In this document: positions 53,738 to 61,385 of the stretch, in pieces
Numbering within the stretch: position 1 is the first letter of the stretch
Layout: each line of letters begins with the position of its first letter
Source: Micavibrio_A sp041655955
GTDB lineage: Bacteria > Pseudomonadota > Alphaproteobacteria > Micavibrionales > Micavibrionaceae
DNA: 64,000 bases
Direction: 5' to 3'
Assembly (NCBI GenBank): GCA_041655955.1
Contig: JBBAEN010000001.1
Coordinates: 434,001 to 498,000, forward strand
Made by a program: the position numbers and the translations under genes
The notes under the pieces: model-generated
Database searches by the model: none
Seen by the model: only the letters and a program-made list of their open reading frames with translations
Told to the model about the DNA's origin: nothing

Positions 53738-54313
53738 CTACCGGACAAGGCGCGTATCTTCGCGCTGCATTTTCTTCTGGAGCTGGAGCAGCCCGTACAC
53801 CAAGGCCTCCGCCGTCGGCGGACAGCCCGGCACATAAATATCGACCGGCACGATACGATCGCACCCGCGCACGACGGAATAGGAGTAATGGTAATAACCG
53901 CCGCCATTGGCGCAAGACCCCATCGAGATAACCCAGCGCGGCTCCGGCATCTGGTCATAGACCTTGCGGAGCGCGGGCGCCATTTTGTTGGTCAGTGTGC
54001 CGGCCACGATCATGACGTCGGACTGGCGCGGGCTGGGCCGCGGGATGATGCCGAAACGGTCGAGATCGTAACGGCTCATATAGGAATGGATCATCTCGAC
54101 GGCGCAGCAGGCAAGGCCGAACGTCATCGGCCAGATAGATCCCGTCCGCGCCCAGTCGAACAGCCTGTCCGCATTGGTCAGCAGAAAGCCCTTTTCCTCC
54201 AGATGCTTCGACATCGCCGCCGGCACGACATCCTGCGCCATGGCGGGTTGCATCGGCGCATTGGCGAGCAAAGGCGCGTCCGGCGCGGTGATGACTTTTC
54301 TATCGTGGCTCAT
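53738..54313 (-). CDS. nuoB: NADH-quinone oxidoreductase subunit B
   Basis: NuoB holds cluster N2, the last Fe-S cluster before quinone. The 191-residue protein has the adjacent cysteine ligands in TFGLACCAVEM, then SMGSCANGGG and YVPGCPPTAEAL. The ATG at 54313 is chosen. About 200 bases separate it from nuoA, filled by a possible small gene whose end overlaps nuoB by 14 bases. Confidence 0.97.
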   Translation of the reverse strand: MSHDRKVITAPDAPLLANAPMQPAMAQDVVPAAMSKHLEEKGFLLTNADRLFDWARTGSIWPMTFGLACCAVEMIHSYMSRYDLDRFGIIPRPSPRQSDVMIVAGTLTNKMAPALRKVYDQMPEPRWVISMGSCANGGGYYHYSYSVVRGCDRIVPVDIYVPGCPPTAEALVYGLLQLQKKMQREDTRLVR

Positions 54314-54518
54314 GATTATTTTCCGGTTTTGGCGGCGTGCCATCCATGGCCGCATGCATATTATTGATAAAAGACTGCATAGTCTGCGCTCTCGTTAAAA
54401 AACGCCCGGCAGCTTCACGGCCATCTATTTGCGAACACCCCAAAGAGCGCTCGAATACAGGGCCGACAACCCTTTTAAATCTTTCTCCGGCGATGGATAT
54501 GGCTCCGTCTTTTCTCAT
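54300..54518 (-). CDS. Possible 72-residue gene linking nuoA and nuoB
   Basis: This frame starts with an ATG that overlaps the nuoA stop (ATGA, 54515-54518) and ends 14 bases inside nuoB, so it fills the whole nuoA-nuoB gap in a translationally coupled layout. The product is soluble, basic and likely partly helical, with no known motif (MRKDGAISIAGERF at the start, a Pro/Asn-rich tail at the end). Function unknown; it could be a lineage-specific complex I accessory protein or a fortuitous frame. Confidence 0.45.
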   Translation of the reverse strand: MRKDGAISIAGERFKRVVGPVFERSLGCSQIDGREAAGRFLTRAQTMQSFINNMHAAMDGTPPKPENNHEPR

Positions 54519-54886
54519 TCCCAATCCAGCGCCCCCTTTTTCCACTCATAGATAAACCCTACGGTCAGCACGCCAAGGAAAACGACCATCGACCAGAAGC
54601 CGAACATGCCGAGAGCGCCGAGGCTCACCGCCCAGGGGAACAGGAAGGCGATTTCAAGGTCGAAAATAATGAATAAAATGGCGACGAGGTAATAGCGGAC
54701 ATCGAATTTATGCCGCGCATCGTCAAACGCATCAAAGCCGCATTCATAGGCCGAAAGCTTTTCCGGATCCGGCTTTTGCTTTGCCACGACCAGCGGCAGG
54801 AAAACGGCGGCGGCCGCGACCACGGCGGCAATTCCGATAAAAATCAGGATGGGTAGATAATCGAGAAGAAATTCATTCGAAGCCAT
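54515..54886 (-). CDS. nuoA: NADH-quinone oxidoreductase subunit A
   Basis: NuoA is a small membrane subunit with three helices next to NuoH and NuoJ. The 123-residue protein has the conserved loop motif YECGFDAFDDARHKFDVRYY, which includes the cysteine exposed in the deactive state, and the FLFPWAVSL segment. The ATG at 54886 is chosen over an upstream in-frame start at 54928. It opens the first nuo half. Confidence 0.96.
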   Translation of the reverse strand: MASNEFLLDYLPILIFIGIAAVVAAAAVFLPLVVAKQKPDPEKLSAYECGFDAFDDARHKFDVRYYLVAILFIIFDLEIAFLFPWAVSLGALGMFGFWSMVVFLGVLTVGFIYEWKKGALDWE

Positions 54887-54945
54887 GCCGTATAGATACG
54901 CCGCACAGTGATTCGTGTAAAGCCTCATATAGAAGGAAATTCAGG

Positions 54946-54951
54946 ATTATA
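54946..54951 (-). promoter_or_regulatory. Candidate -10 element upstream of nuoA
   Basis: A perfect TATAAT lies on the minus strand about 60 bases before the nuoA ATG. No good -35 box is found 16-18 bases upstream of it (CGCGCA is there), so an activator may be needed. Confidence 0.4.
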
Positions 54952-55099
54952 GCGGGCTGCGGCCCCTCTGCGCGGCCTGTTGCGGGGGCGCGCAATCATC
55001 TTCTATGGAAAACGACGGGCAGAAACGGAAATCCGTTCGCATAACGCCGCTGTAATTTTCTGAAAAATCTTTCTTGAGCGTCAGCCACTTTTGAAAAAG

Positions 55100-55176
55100 T
55101 GGCGCGAGTGACGGGACTCGAACCCGCGACCTCCTCCGTGACAGGGAGGCGTTCTAACCAACTGAACTACACCCGC
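55100..55176 (-). tRNA. tRNA-Asp (GTC)
   Basis: A 77-base cloverleaf with acceptor GCGGGTG/CACTCGC (one G-U pair), a T-loop GGTTCGAGTCC, and an anticodon stem CCTCC/GGAGG closing the loop CTGTCAC, anticodon GTC. The CCA end is encoded. A consensus promoter lies directly upstream. Confidence 0.97.
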
Positions 55177-55191
55177 TCAAAGACAGAGGGG

Positions 55192-55220
55192 TTAATAGCC
55201 GCCCACCCCAAACTTGTCAA
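55192..55220 (-). promoter_or_regulatory. tRNA-Asp promoter
   Basis: On the minus strand a perfect TTGACA (55215-55220) is followed by a 17-base spacer and TATTAA (55192-55197). The mature tRNA begins about 16 bases further on. This is the strongest sigma-70 match seen in the window. Confidence 0.8.
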
Positions 55221-55235
55221 ATGGTTTTGACGATT

Positions 55236-56357
55236 TTATGCCTGTAAATGCATCACCGGGTCGGAAAACGGCAGGTTCAGCGATTCCGCTACGGCGGCAT
55301 GGGTGACCTGCCCGCCGCAAATATTCAGGCCCGCGCGCAAGGCCGCATCGTCCAGCAACGCTTTTTCCCAGCCCTTTTCAGCCAGATCAAGCACATAGGG
55401 CAAGATCGCGTTGTTTAGCGCCTGCGCGCTCGTGGCCGGAACGGCGCCCGGCATATTGGCGACGCAATAATGGATAATCCCGTCCACGGTAAAAACGGGG
55501 TCGTCATGGGTCGTCACGCGGCTGGTTTCAAAACAGCCGCCCTGATCGATGGCGATATCGACGAGGACGGAGCCTTCACGCATGGATTTCAGCATGGCGC
55601 GGCTGACAAGCTTCGGCGCGCTCGCCCCCGGCCTCAAGACCGAGCCAATCACCAGATCGGCCTCCAGCACATGGCGTTCATAGGCATCCTTTGTGGAATG
55701 GACGATTTTTGCCCGCGTCCCGAAATGCGAATCAAGGAAGCGGATGCGATCGGGGTCGCGCTCGATAATCACCACATCGCCCCGAAGCCCCACCGCCATC
55801 TGGGCGGCATGGAACCCCGCCATACCGCCGCCGAGAATCACCACGCGGCCCGGTTCCACGCCCGGAGAGCCGCCAAGGAGCCGTCCGCTCCCGCCCATAT
55901 GGCGGAACAGGTAGTTCGACCCGACCATGACGGAAATCCTTCCCGCGATCTCGCTCATCGGCGCCAGAAGCGGCAAGCCCTGCCCGCCGCGCCCCGTAAC
56001 CGTTTCATAGGCGATGCCGACGACGCCCGATTGCATCAGCGCCTCTGTCAGCCCTTTATCCGCGGCAAGGTGGAGATAGGTAAAGAGAACCTGCCCGCGG
56101 CGCAGCATGCGGCACTCTTCGGGTTGCGGTTCCTTGACCTTGATAATCATATCCGCCTGCCCGAAAATCTCCTGCGCGTTTCCGGCAATCTCCGCCCCCG
56201 CCGCCGCATAGCCTGAATCGGGAACCTGGATGCCGCCCCCCGCGCCTGCTTCAACCAGAACCTTATGGCCGCGCGCGGTCAATTCCCGCACGCTGGAAGG
56301 AACAAGCCCGACACGGTGTTCCTGTGTTTTTATTTCCCTTGGTACGCCGATAATCAT
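55236..56357 (-). CDS. ald: Alanine dehydrogenase
   Basis: Ald interconverts L-alanine and pyruvate plus ammonia with NAD. The 373-residue protein has the substrate-site VPREIKTQEHRVGL and KVKEPQPEE (catalytic lysine), the HLAADK segment with the catalytic histidine, and the NAD-binding GGGMAGFHAAQMAVGL (glycine-rich, though the usual VVG is MAG). The C-terminus (DPVMHLQA) is typical. The ATG at 56357 is chosen; longer frames lack conservation. It is probably monocistronic, with tRNA-Asp downstream on the same strand. Confidence 0.95.
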   Translation of the reverse strand: MIIGVPREIKTQEHRVGLVPSSVRELTARGHKVLVEAGAGGGIQVPDSGYAAAGAEIAGNAQEIFGQADMIIKVKEPQPEECRMLRRGQVLFTYLHLAADKGLTEALMQSGVVGIAYETVTGRGGQGLPLLAPMSEIAGRISVMVGSNYLFRHMGGSGRLLGGSPGVEPGRVVILGGGMAGFHAAQMAVGLRGDVVIIERDPDRIRFLDSHFGTRAKIVHSTKDAYERHVLEADLVIGSVLRPGASAPKLVSRAMLKSMREGSVLVDIAIDQGGCFETSRVTTHDDPVFTVDGIIHYCVANMPGAVPATSAQALNNAILPYVLDLAEKGWEKALLDDAALRAGLNICGGQVTHAAVAESLNLPFSDPVMHLQA

Positions 56358-56664
56358 GGTCTGCCCTGCCTTGTTCCGGTGGCTTTTCAATTGCATCATT
56401 ATAGCGCATTTCATGATGCCGCTCTAGCCGCGCGTAACACCGCCCCGCGGCTCCGCTGCCTTGATTGCGTTACAAGCCGGATACAAAAATTTGAAGGATG
56501 CCGGAAAATTCCGCGTTTCTTTTACGCTCCCTTAACTTCCGTCTGGCATGCTTGCCCGTGAATTGCCTAGGAAGTTTCACATTTCAACGAAAATTCCGCC
56601 GCTTTCTCCCGCCAGTCTATTCACCATAGACGACAAAAATCTTTCTTACCCAAGGAGCCACACC
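56358..56664. other. Divergent regulatory gap between ald and the 33-residue ORF
   Basis: About 307 bases without a larger gene. On the minus strand a perfect TATAAT (56398-56403), about 40 bases before the ald ATG, is a likely ald -10 with a weak -35. On the plus strand TTGATT with a 15-base spacer and TACAAA (near 56462-56488) is a weak candidate for the small ORF. I see no tRNA, repeat or other element. Confidence 0.4.
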
Positions 56665-56766
56665 ATGACTATCGACCTTACCGAAAGCGAATTCCTCGCC
56701 CGCGATTCCCACATCATCGGAATGATTCACGATCTGCAAGCAGCCCGCACGGTTGCAAAAGCATAA
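56665..56766 (+). CDS. Predicted 33-residue small protein with own terminator
   Basis: The frame codes for 33 residues, starting MTIDLTESEFLARDSH and ending TVAKA. The ATG is preceded by a perfect AAGGAG at a spacing of about 8 bases, and a strong factor-independent terminator begins at the stop codon. The peptide is amphipathic and probably helical, with no signal or membrane segment. The pairing of strong Shine-Dalgarno, short frame and terminator argues for a real small gene. Function unknown. Confidence 0.65.
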   Translation: MTIDLTESEFLARDSHIIGMIHDLQAARTVAKA

Positions 56767-56789
56767 AAAGGGCCTGAGAAGGCCCTTTT
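56766..56789 (+). terminator. Terminator of the 33-residue ORF
   Basis: AAAAGGGCCT (56766-56775), loop GAGA, AGGCCCTTTT (56780-56789): a perfect 10-bp stem with a stable GNRA tetraloop, followed by CCTT. It overlaps the last base of the stop codon, and it would also work on the minus strand. Confidence 0.85.
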
Positions 56790-56853
56790 CCTTATCCATC
56801 ATGGTATTTATTCCATATAAATCAATAAATTACTCCCCTTTTCACAGGGCAAT

Positions 56854-56883
56854 TTGCGGCTCTTTACCCGAATTTAATATAAT
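56854..56883 (+). promoter_or_regulatory. Candidate promoter of the LysM gene
   Basis: TTGCGG (56854-56859), an 18-base spacer and a perfect TATAAT (56878-56883) lie about 40 bases ahead of the ATG at 56922, in an AT-rich stretch. Confidence 0.55.
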
Positions 56884-56921
56884 ATAGCCATAATCTTGAA
56901 AATAAGCAGGGGAGCAGGAAA

Positions 56922-57881
56922 ATGGTCAGCACAAGGGAGCTCATCACACAATTCGGCCCGGAGGTTGACGGGGCGCTTGACACAGTCCTCACGACCGCCC
57001 CCGCCCGCAGATGGGCGCGGCTCGAAACCATGGCAGAAGCAGGCCATACCGGAGCCGCAGGTATTTTAGGCATCAAGGCATTGGAACATGCGGAAAATAC
57101 CGGCCCGCTCAGCAGATGGATGGGGGCCGACACGCGCAGCTATGCGCAGGCCTACGAAAACTTACGCAGATATGAGGAATTGGGCGGACAGGTTAATGTC
57201 ACCGATTTTGTGGGACGCGCAAGCAGCGCCCTGCCCGAAGACGCAAGGAATGCTATCGAGCAGCGCGTCGAACAATGGGCGAACCGCCACAGCCCGGCGC
57301 CCGCAGCCGAGCAGCCGTCCGCCGAAGACAGCCTGCCGGAAGAAACCCCCGAAGAATCTCTTGAAGAATCTGGAGAACCCATCCTTGCCGCCCCGGAAGA
57401 CGGCGCGACCATGCTGGATGAAATCACCGTTTCCGCCGCCGATCATGATGATGAAGAAGCGGATTATCAGGATTATGAGGTAAAACGCGGCGACAGCCTT
57501 TGGAAAATCGCCAAGGCGCATTACGGCCTCGACGATAATGTCAGCGACCCTGCAGAAAAACAGGCCATCCGCCGCGACATCGCAAGCGCCGTTGAAAAAA
57601 TAGCCCATTTTAACGGGCTTGAAAACGGCACGGATGCCAATAACCTGCGTATCGGCCAGGCTTTGAAGCTCCCTGACAGCCCGCTTCCCGGTGAAGAACA
57701 AACGCTGGACTGGGCCGCCCTTGACCGCGACACGGCCGCCAAACAAAGCGCATCGGCACGCCTGCAAAGGAACTTTGAAAGCGCCGGCAGCGGCATCGAG
57801 CTGCCGAGCGATAACGCGCCCATACCGGTACAGCGCCCCGTCCTTGCCGCATCATCGGGCGGCGCGGATCTTTCAATCTAA
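56922..57881 (+). CDS. LysM-domain protein without a recognisable signal peptide
   Basis: The 319-residue protein has an N-terminal helical part (1-125, with no hydrophobic signal), a low-complexity acidic linker (125-180, rich in E, P, S and A) and a LysM domain (about 185-251: YEVKRGDSLWKIAKAHYG ... NNLRIGQALKLP). The LysM has about 20 extra residues between its two helices. A Ser/Ala/Pro-rich tail follows. LysM domains bind peptidoglycan, but with no signal the protein may be cytosolic or use another export route. SD-like AGGGGAGCAGGA precedes the ATG. It stands alone between two terminators. Confidence 0.85.
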   Translation: MVSTRELITQFGPEVDGALDTVLTTAPARRWARLETMAEAGHTGAAGILGIKALEHAENTGPLSRWMGADTRSYAQAYENLRRYEELGGQVNVTDFVGRASSALPEDARNAIEQRVEQWANRHSPAPAAEQPSAEDSLPEETPEESLEESGEPILAAPEDGATMLDEITVSAADHDDEEADYQDYEVKRGDSLWKIAKAHYGLDDNVSDPAEKQAIRRDIASAVEKIAHFNGLENGTDANNLRIGQALKLPDSPLPGEEQTLDWAALDRDTAAKQSASARLQRNFESAGSGIELPSDNAPIPVQRPVLAASSGGADLSI

Positions 57882-57896
57882 TTCCACCAGACATGG

Positions 57897-57934
57897 AAAA
57901 ACCGTGCGGGAGCGAAAAGACAAATCCCGCACGG
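57897..57934 (-). terminator. Terminator downstream of tRNA-Pro
   Basis: CCGTGCGGGA (57902-57911) and TCCCGCACGG (57925-57934) form a perfect 10-bp stem with a 13-base loop; on the minus strand five T follow (57897-57901). It ends the tRNA-Pro transcript and may also back up termination of the convergent LysM gene. Confidence 0.8.
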
Positions 57935-58018
57935 CGGAAGAACGGGAGCCGCGCTGCGCTAACGCTCTCTCTTAAAAGGAGGCCTTGAATCCTCTTTAAA
58001 TCATCGCTTTTGGAAATA

Positions 58019-58095
<77 letters not shown>

Positions 58096-58145
58096 ACAAC
58101 CAGTGAGGAGTTTCTCTTACACCATCCCCCCCGCGCCCCGCAAGC

Positions 58146-58610
58146 CTATTTGCGGAATAATATATGTTCCAGCCGTGAACCGGCGGAAATTCCCAGTTTC
58201 CGGGCCGTCCCGCCGTTAATTTCCAGCACCGCCGCCACCGGCCCGTCCGAAGAAATGGAGGTTAAATCATGCGGCTGCGCGCTGTCATGGATATTGGCGA
58301 CGGTTCCGTCTTTCCTGATAAACAGCATATCAAGCGGTATCAGCGTATTTTTCATCCAGAAAGACCGCTTTTGCTCGTCGCCAAAGAAAAACAACATGCC
58401 CGCATCCGCATCAAGCCGGGTGCGGAACATCAACCCCTTGGCCTGTTGCGGCGGCGTCAGGGCAAGCTCAACGCGAAAAACATGCCGCGCCCCTTCCGGC
58501 GTTACGACGGCAAGCGTCTGGCTTTGCGCTTGCGCCCTTGCCTCCCCGTACCCGGCAAGAGGCAAGAAAAGAACCAGCGCCAGAATAAAAACAATCTTCC
58601 CCATTGTCAT
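58146..58610 (-). CDS. DUF192 (UPF0127) exported protein
   Basis: A 154-residue protein with a signal peptide (about 1-26, ending ARAQA) and a DUF192 domain (about 33-150) with the signature QAKGLMFRTRLDADAGMLF and SFWMKNTLIPLDMLFI. The family has a small beta fold and unknown biochemical function. The start ATG at 58610 overlaps the upstream hydrolase stop by 4 bases, so the two are coupled. Confidence 0.92.
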   Translation of the reverse strand: MTMGKIVFILALVLFLPLAGYGEARAQAQSQTLAVVTPEGARHVFRVELALTPPQQAKGLMFRTRLDADAGMLFFFGDEQKRSFWMKNTLIPLDMLFIRKDGTVANIHDSAQPHDLTSISSDGPVAAVLEINGGTARKLGISAGSRLEHILFRK

Positions 58611-59425
58611 TCCAGCCCGTCCAGCGCCGCCATGATTTTATCCGCGATGCCGAAACCGTCGAGATCATTATGCCCCGCACCCTCAACCGTGATCAGGCTC
58701 TTCGGCCCCGGCGCCCCGTCAAACAGCTTTTTGCCGAGCCTGTAGGGAACGACCGTGTCGCGTGTGCCATGGGCGATGACAAGCGGCGCTTCAACCCCGC
58801 CGATCAACGAAAGATTGTCATAGCGATCCCTCATCAGCCGCTCGACCGGCACGAACGGATATTTGATTCGCGCCACTGCGGCGGCGCTGGTAAAAGGCGC
58901 TTCGAGGACGAGCGCCGCAATATCCGTGATTTCCGCCGCCATTTTCACGGCGGGGCCGGAGCCGATGGATTCGCCGTAAAGGATGATCTGCCCCGCGCCA
59001 ATCCCTTTATCCTCCCGCAGCCACTTTAAAAATGCGCGCGCATCCTCATAAAGCCCCTCTTCGCTGGGGCTTCCCGGATTGGACGCATAACCGCGATATT
59101 CGGCGAGCAAAACGCCATACCCCGCATTCATATAAGGAATGGCCCGCGTCGCCGTCCAGCCGACATTGCTGTTATTGCCATGGAACCAGACGATCACCTT
59201 CTTTTTCGCGTCGCCCGAAGGCTTGTACCATCCGAAAAGCTTCAGGCCGTCTTCGGTTTCGACATGGATTTCCTCAAGCCCGATAATGCCGATATCATCG
59301 ACGGACGGTTTCGTATAGCCGGGGAAATACATGAGTTCGCGCTGGGCGAAAAACAGGCCGAAGACGAACGCGCCGTAAATAATCGCCGTCCAGCAAAGGG
59401 CAGTTATCACGGTCTTTGCCTTCAT
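58607..59425 (-). CDS. Membrane-anchored alpha/beta hydrolase
   Basis: A 272-residue protein with one N-terminal membrane helix (about 8-26) followed by an alpha/beta hydrolase fold of the BEM46/ABHD13 kind. The nucleophile elbow is YGESIGSGPA, the oxyanion-side motif is VIVWFHGNNSNVGW, and the acid and base are probably the Asp in HGTRDTVVP and the His in GAGHNDLDG. Substrate unknown; it is probably a serine esterase or lipase-like enzyme at the membrane. It lies 2 bases from the end of the MsbA-like gene and is coupled to DUF192. Confidence 0.9.
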   Translation of the reverse strand: MKAKTVITALCWTAIIYGAFVFGLFFAQRELMYFPGYTKPSVDDIGIIGLEEIHVETEDGLKLFGWYKPSGDAKKKVIVWFHGNNSNVGWTATRAIPYMNAGYGVLLAEYRGYASNPGSPSEEGLYEDARAFLKWLREDKGIGAGQIILYGESIGSGPAVKMAAEITDIAALVLEAPFTSAAAVARIKYPFVPVERLMRDRYDNLSLIGGVEAPLVIAHGTRDTVVPYRLGKKLFDGAPGPKSLITVEGAGHNDLDGFGIADKIMAALDGLE

Positions 59426-59427
59426 CC

Positions 59428-61212
59428 CTATACCGCCAGCCCCTGCCCCGCGCCATAGATGCGCGCATAAACGCCGCCATAGGCCAAAAGCTCTTCATGC
59501 CGCCCGCGTTCGACAATCCGCCCCCGATCCATCACAAGGATCTGATCGGCATTTTGCACCGTCGAAAGCCTGTGCGCGATAACGAGCGTCGTGCGGCCTT
59601 TTTGCAGTTCACCCAATGTTTGCTGGATGGCCCGCTCGGCCTCGTTATCAAGGGCGCTCGTCGCCTCATCGAGAAGAAGGATAGGCGCGTTGCGCAGCAT
59701 TGCGCGCGCGATGGCGATCCGCTGCCGCTGCCCGCCGGAGAGCTTCAGCCCCTCCTCCCCCAGCCGCGTATCATAGCCCTGCGGCAAGCGGCGGATAAAC
59801 TCGTCGGCCTCCGCCGCTATCGCCGCCTTGATGATCTCGTCCTGATAGGCGCCTTTGCGGCCATAGCCGATATTGGCCCAGACGGTATCGTCGAAGATCG
59901 TAATGTCTTGGGATACAAGCGCGATATTCTCCCGCAGGGAATTGATGGAAAGCGCGCGGATATCGTCACGGTCAATCAGGATGCGCCCCGCGCTCACGTC
60001 AAAGAAACGCGGAATCATATTCATGATGGTCGTCTTGCCGCTGCCCGACGGGCCGACGAGCGCCGTCACCGTGCCGCCGAACATATTGAAGGACACGCCG
60101 CTGACGGCGTTTTCCTCCTCGCCCGCATAGGTAAAATCGACGGCCTCGAAAGAAATGTCGGGGCGGTCATATATAACGTCCCGCGCATTTTCGATCTCGC
60201 GGATAACGGGCTTACGATCAATCATATCAAAGACGCGCTCGGCGGCGCCCAGCCCCATCTGGAACGCGCTGTTGAGCTTCGCAAGCCTTTTCATCGGCTC
60301 ATACGCCATGGCGAAGGCGGTGATAAAGGACAAGAGCGACCCGGCCGTCGTCGCACCTGACGCGACCTTATAGCCGCCATAGACGATGATGGCGGACACG
60401 ACGCATCCGACCAGTATTTCATTAAAAGGCGTCGAAAGATTATTCACGCGCACGGATTTGATCGTGAGGTCGCGCACCTTGTCGATGGCTTTGCCCGTGC
60501 GCTCTTTCTCATGCCCTTCCATGCCATAGGCTTTGACGAGGCGGATCCCTTGAAAAACCTGTGTGAGCATATCGGACAGGCTCGCCATGTCTTCCTGGAT
60601 GCGGCCCGACATTTTGCGCAGCCGCCGCCCGACCCACGCCACGAAGATCGCCGTGAAGGGAAAGACGATAAAGATGATGCTGGACAGGAACCAGTCCTGA
60701 TAGAACATCACGCCGACGAGGAAGAAAAGGGTCAGCATATTCTTGCCGATTCCGGTAATCCCTTCCGTCACCGCGCCGCGCATCACGTTCACGTCGTTGA
60801 CGACGCGTGACAGCAATTGCCCGCTTGGATGCTTATGGAAGAATGTCAGATCGAGATCGATAAAGCGCCCGACCATTTCTTTTTGAATCGTGCCGACTAT
60901 GGTCTGGCCCGCGCGGTTCATCAGGATAACATGCTGGTACGTCGCAAAACCGCGAACGATGAATATGCCGAGAATCCCAAGGCCCAAAATCCATACACTG
61001 TCCAGATCGCCTGCCGTCAGGACATCGTCCATAACAGGCTGGATCATCACGGCAAAGGCCGCGGCGGAGCCTGCCGCCAGCAGCATGAAAAAAGTAGCCA
61101 GAAAAATCCGCCCTTTATGCGGGGCAAGATAATCGCGGAAAATCCGCCGGACGAGTGTCCAGCTTTTGGCCTTTTGGGGTTTCGGGGCGGTCATGGCGGC
61201 TATTTCACTCAT
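59428..61212 (-). CDS. MsbA-like ABC exporter (lipid/multidrug type)
   Basis: A 594-residue half-transporter with six transmembrane helices (about 35-330) fused to an ATPase domain (about 360-590). The ATPase has Walker A GPSGSGKTT, signature LSGGQRQRIAIARAM, Walker B ILLLDEATSAL and an H-loop AHRLST. Similarity in architecture to MsbA suggests lipid A or phospholipid flipping, and the lpx genes are in the same window but not adjacent. The substrate cannot be determined from sequence. The ATG at 61212 may be followed by a second start (Met7). TTGCCA-17-TATCAA (61219-61247, minus) is a possible promoter very close to the ATG. Confidence 0.92.
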   Translation of the reverse strand: MSEIAAMTAPKPQKAKSWTLVRRIFRDYLAPHKGRIFLATFFMLLAAGSAAAFAVMIQPVMDDVLTAGDLDSVWILGLGILGIFIVRGFATYQHVILMNRAGQTIVGTIQKEMVGRFIDLDLTFFHKHPSGQLLSRVVNDVNVMRGAVTEGITGIGKNMLTLFFLVGVMFYQDWFLSSIIFIVFPFTAIFVAWVGRRLRKMSGRIQEDMASLSDMLTQVFQGIRLVKAYGMEGHEKERTGKAIDKVRDLTIKSVRVNNLSTPFNEILVGCVVSAIIVYGGYKVASGATTAGSLLSFITAFAMAYEPMKRLAKLNSAFQMGLGAAERVFDMIDRKPVIREIENARDVIYDRPDISFEAVDFTYAGEEENAVSGVSFNMFGGTVTALVGPSGSGKTTIMNMIPRFFDVSAGRILIDRDDIRALSINSLRENIALVSQDITIFDDTVWANIGYGRKGAYQDEIIKAAIAAEADEFIRRLPQGYDTRLGEEGLKLSGGQRQRIAIARAMLRNAPILLLDEATSALDNEAERAIQQTLGELQKGRTTLVIAHRLSTVQNADQILVMDRGRIVERGRHEELLAYGGVYARIYGAGQGLAV

Positions 61213-61385
61213 AATATCTTGATAAGCTTATGATAACGGGCTGGCAAGCAAGCGATGGGGAATATAGCGCGAAAACGGTGGAAAGCAGCGCCTCTGGCCA
61301 TAATCATAGCCCCTTACCGGCTTTTTACCGGCGGACGCCCGGTTCTCCCGCACAACCCCGCGCAAGGGAGCTTTTATGAAGATTT

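Noticed and set aside
54960..55000. Terminator in the GC-rich stretch between nuoA and tRNA-Asp
   Set aside because: There is no clear stem with a T-tract; GC-rich runs there are not complementary enough.
61219..61247. TTGCCA-17-TATCAA before the MsbA-like gene as a leaderless promoter
   Set aside because: The predicted start would coincide with the ATG, which is possible, but the hexamers are weak and Met7 may be the real start; too uncertain to list separately.
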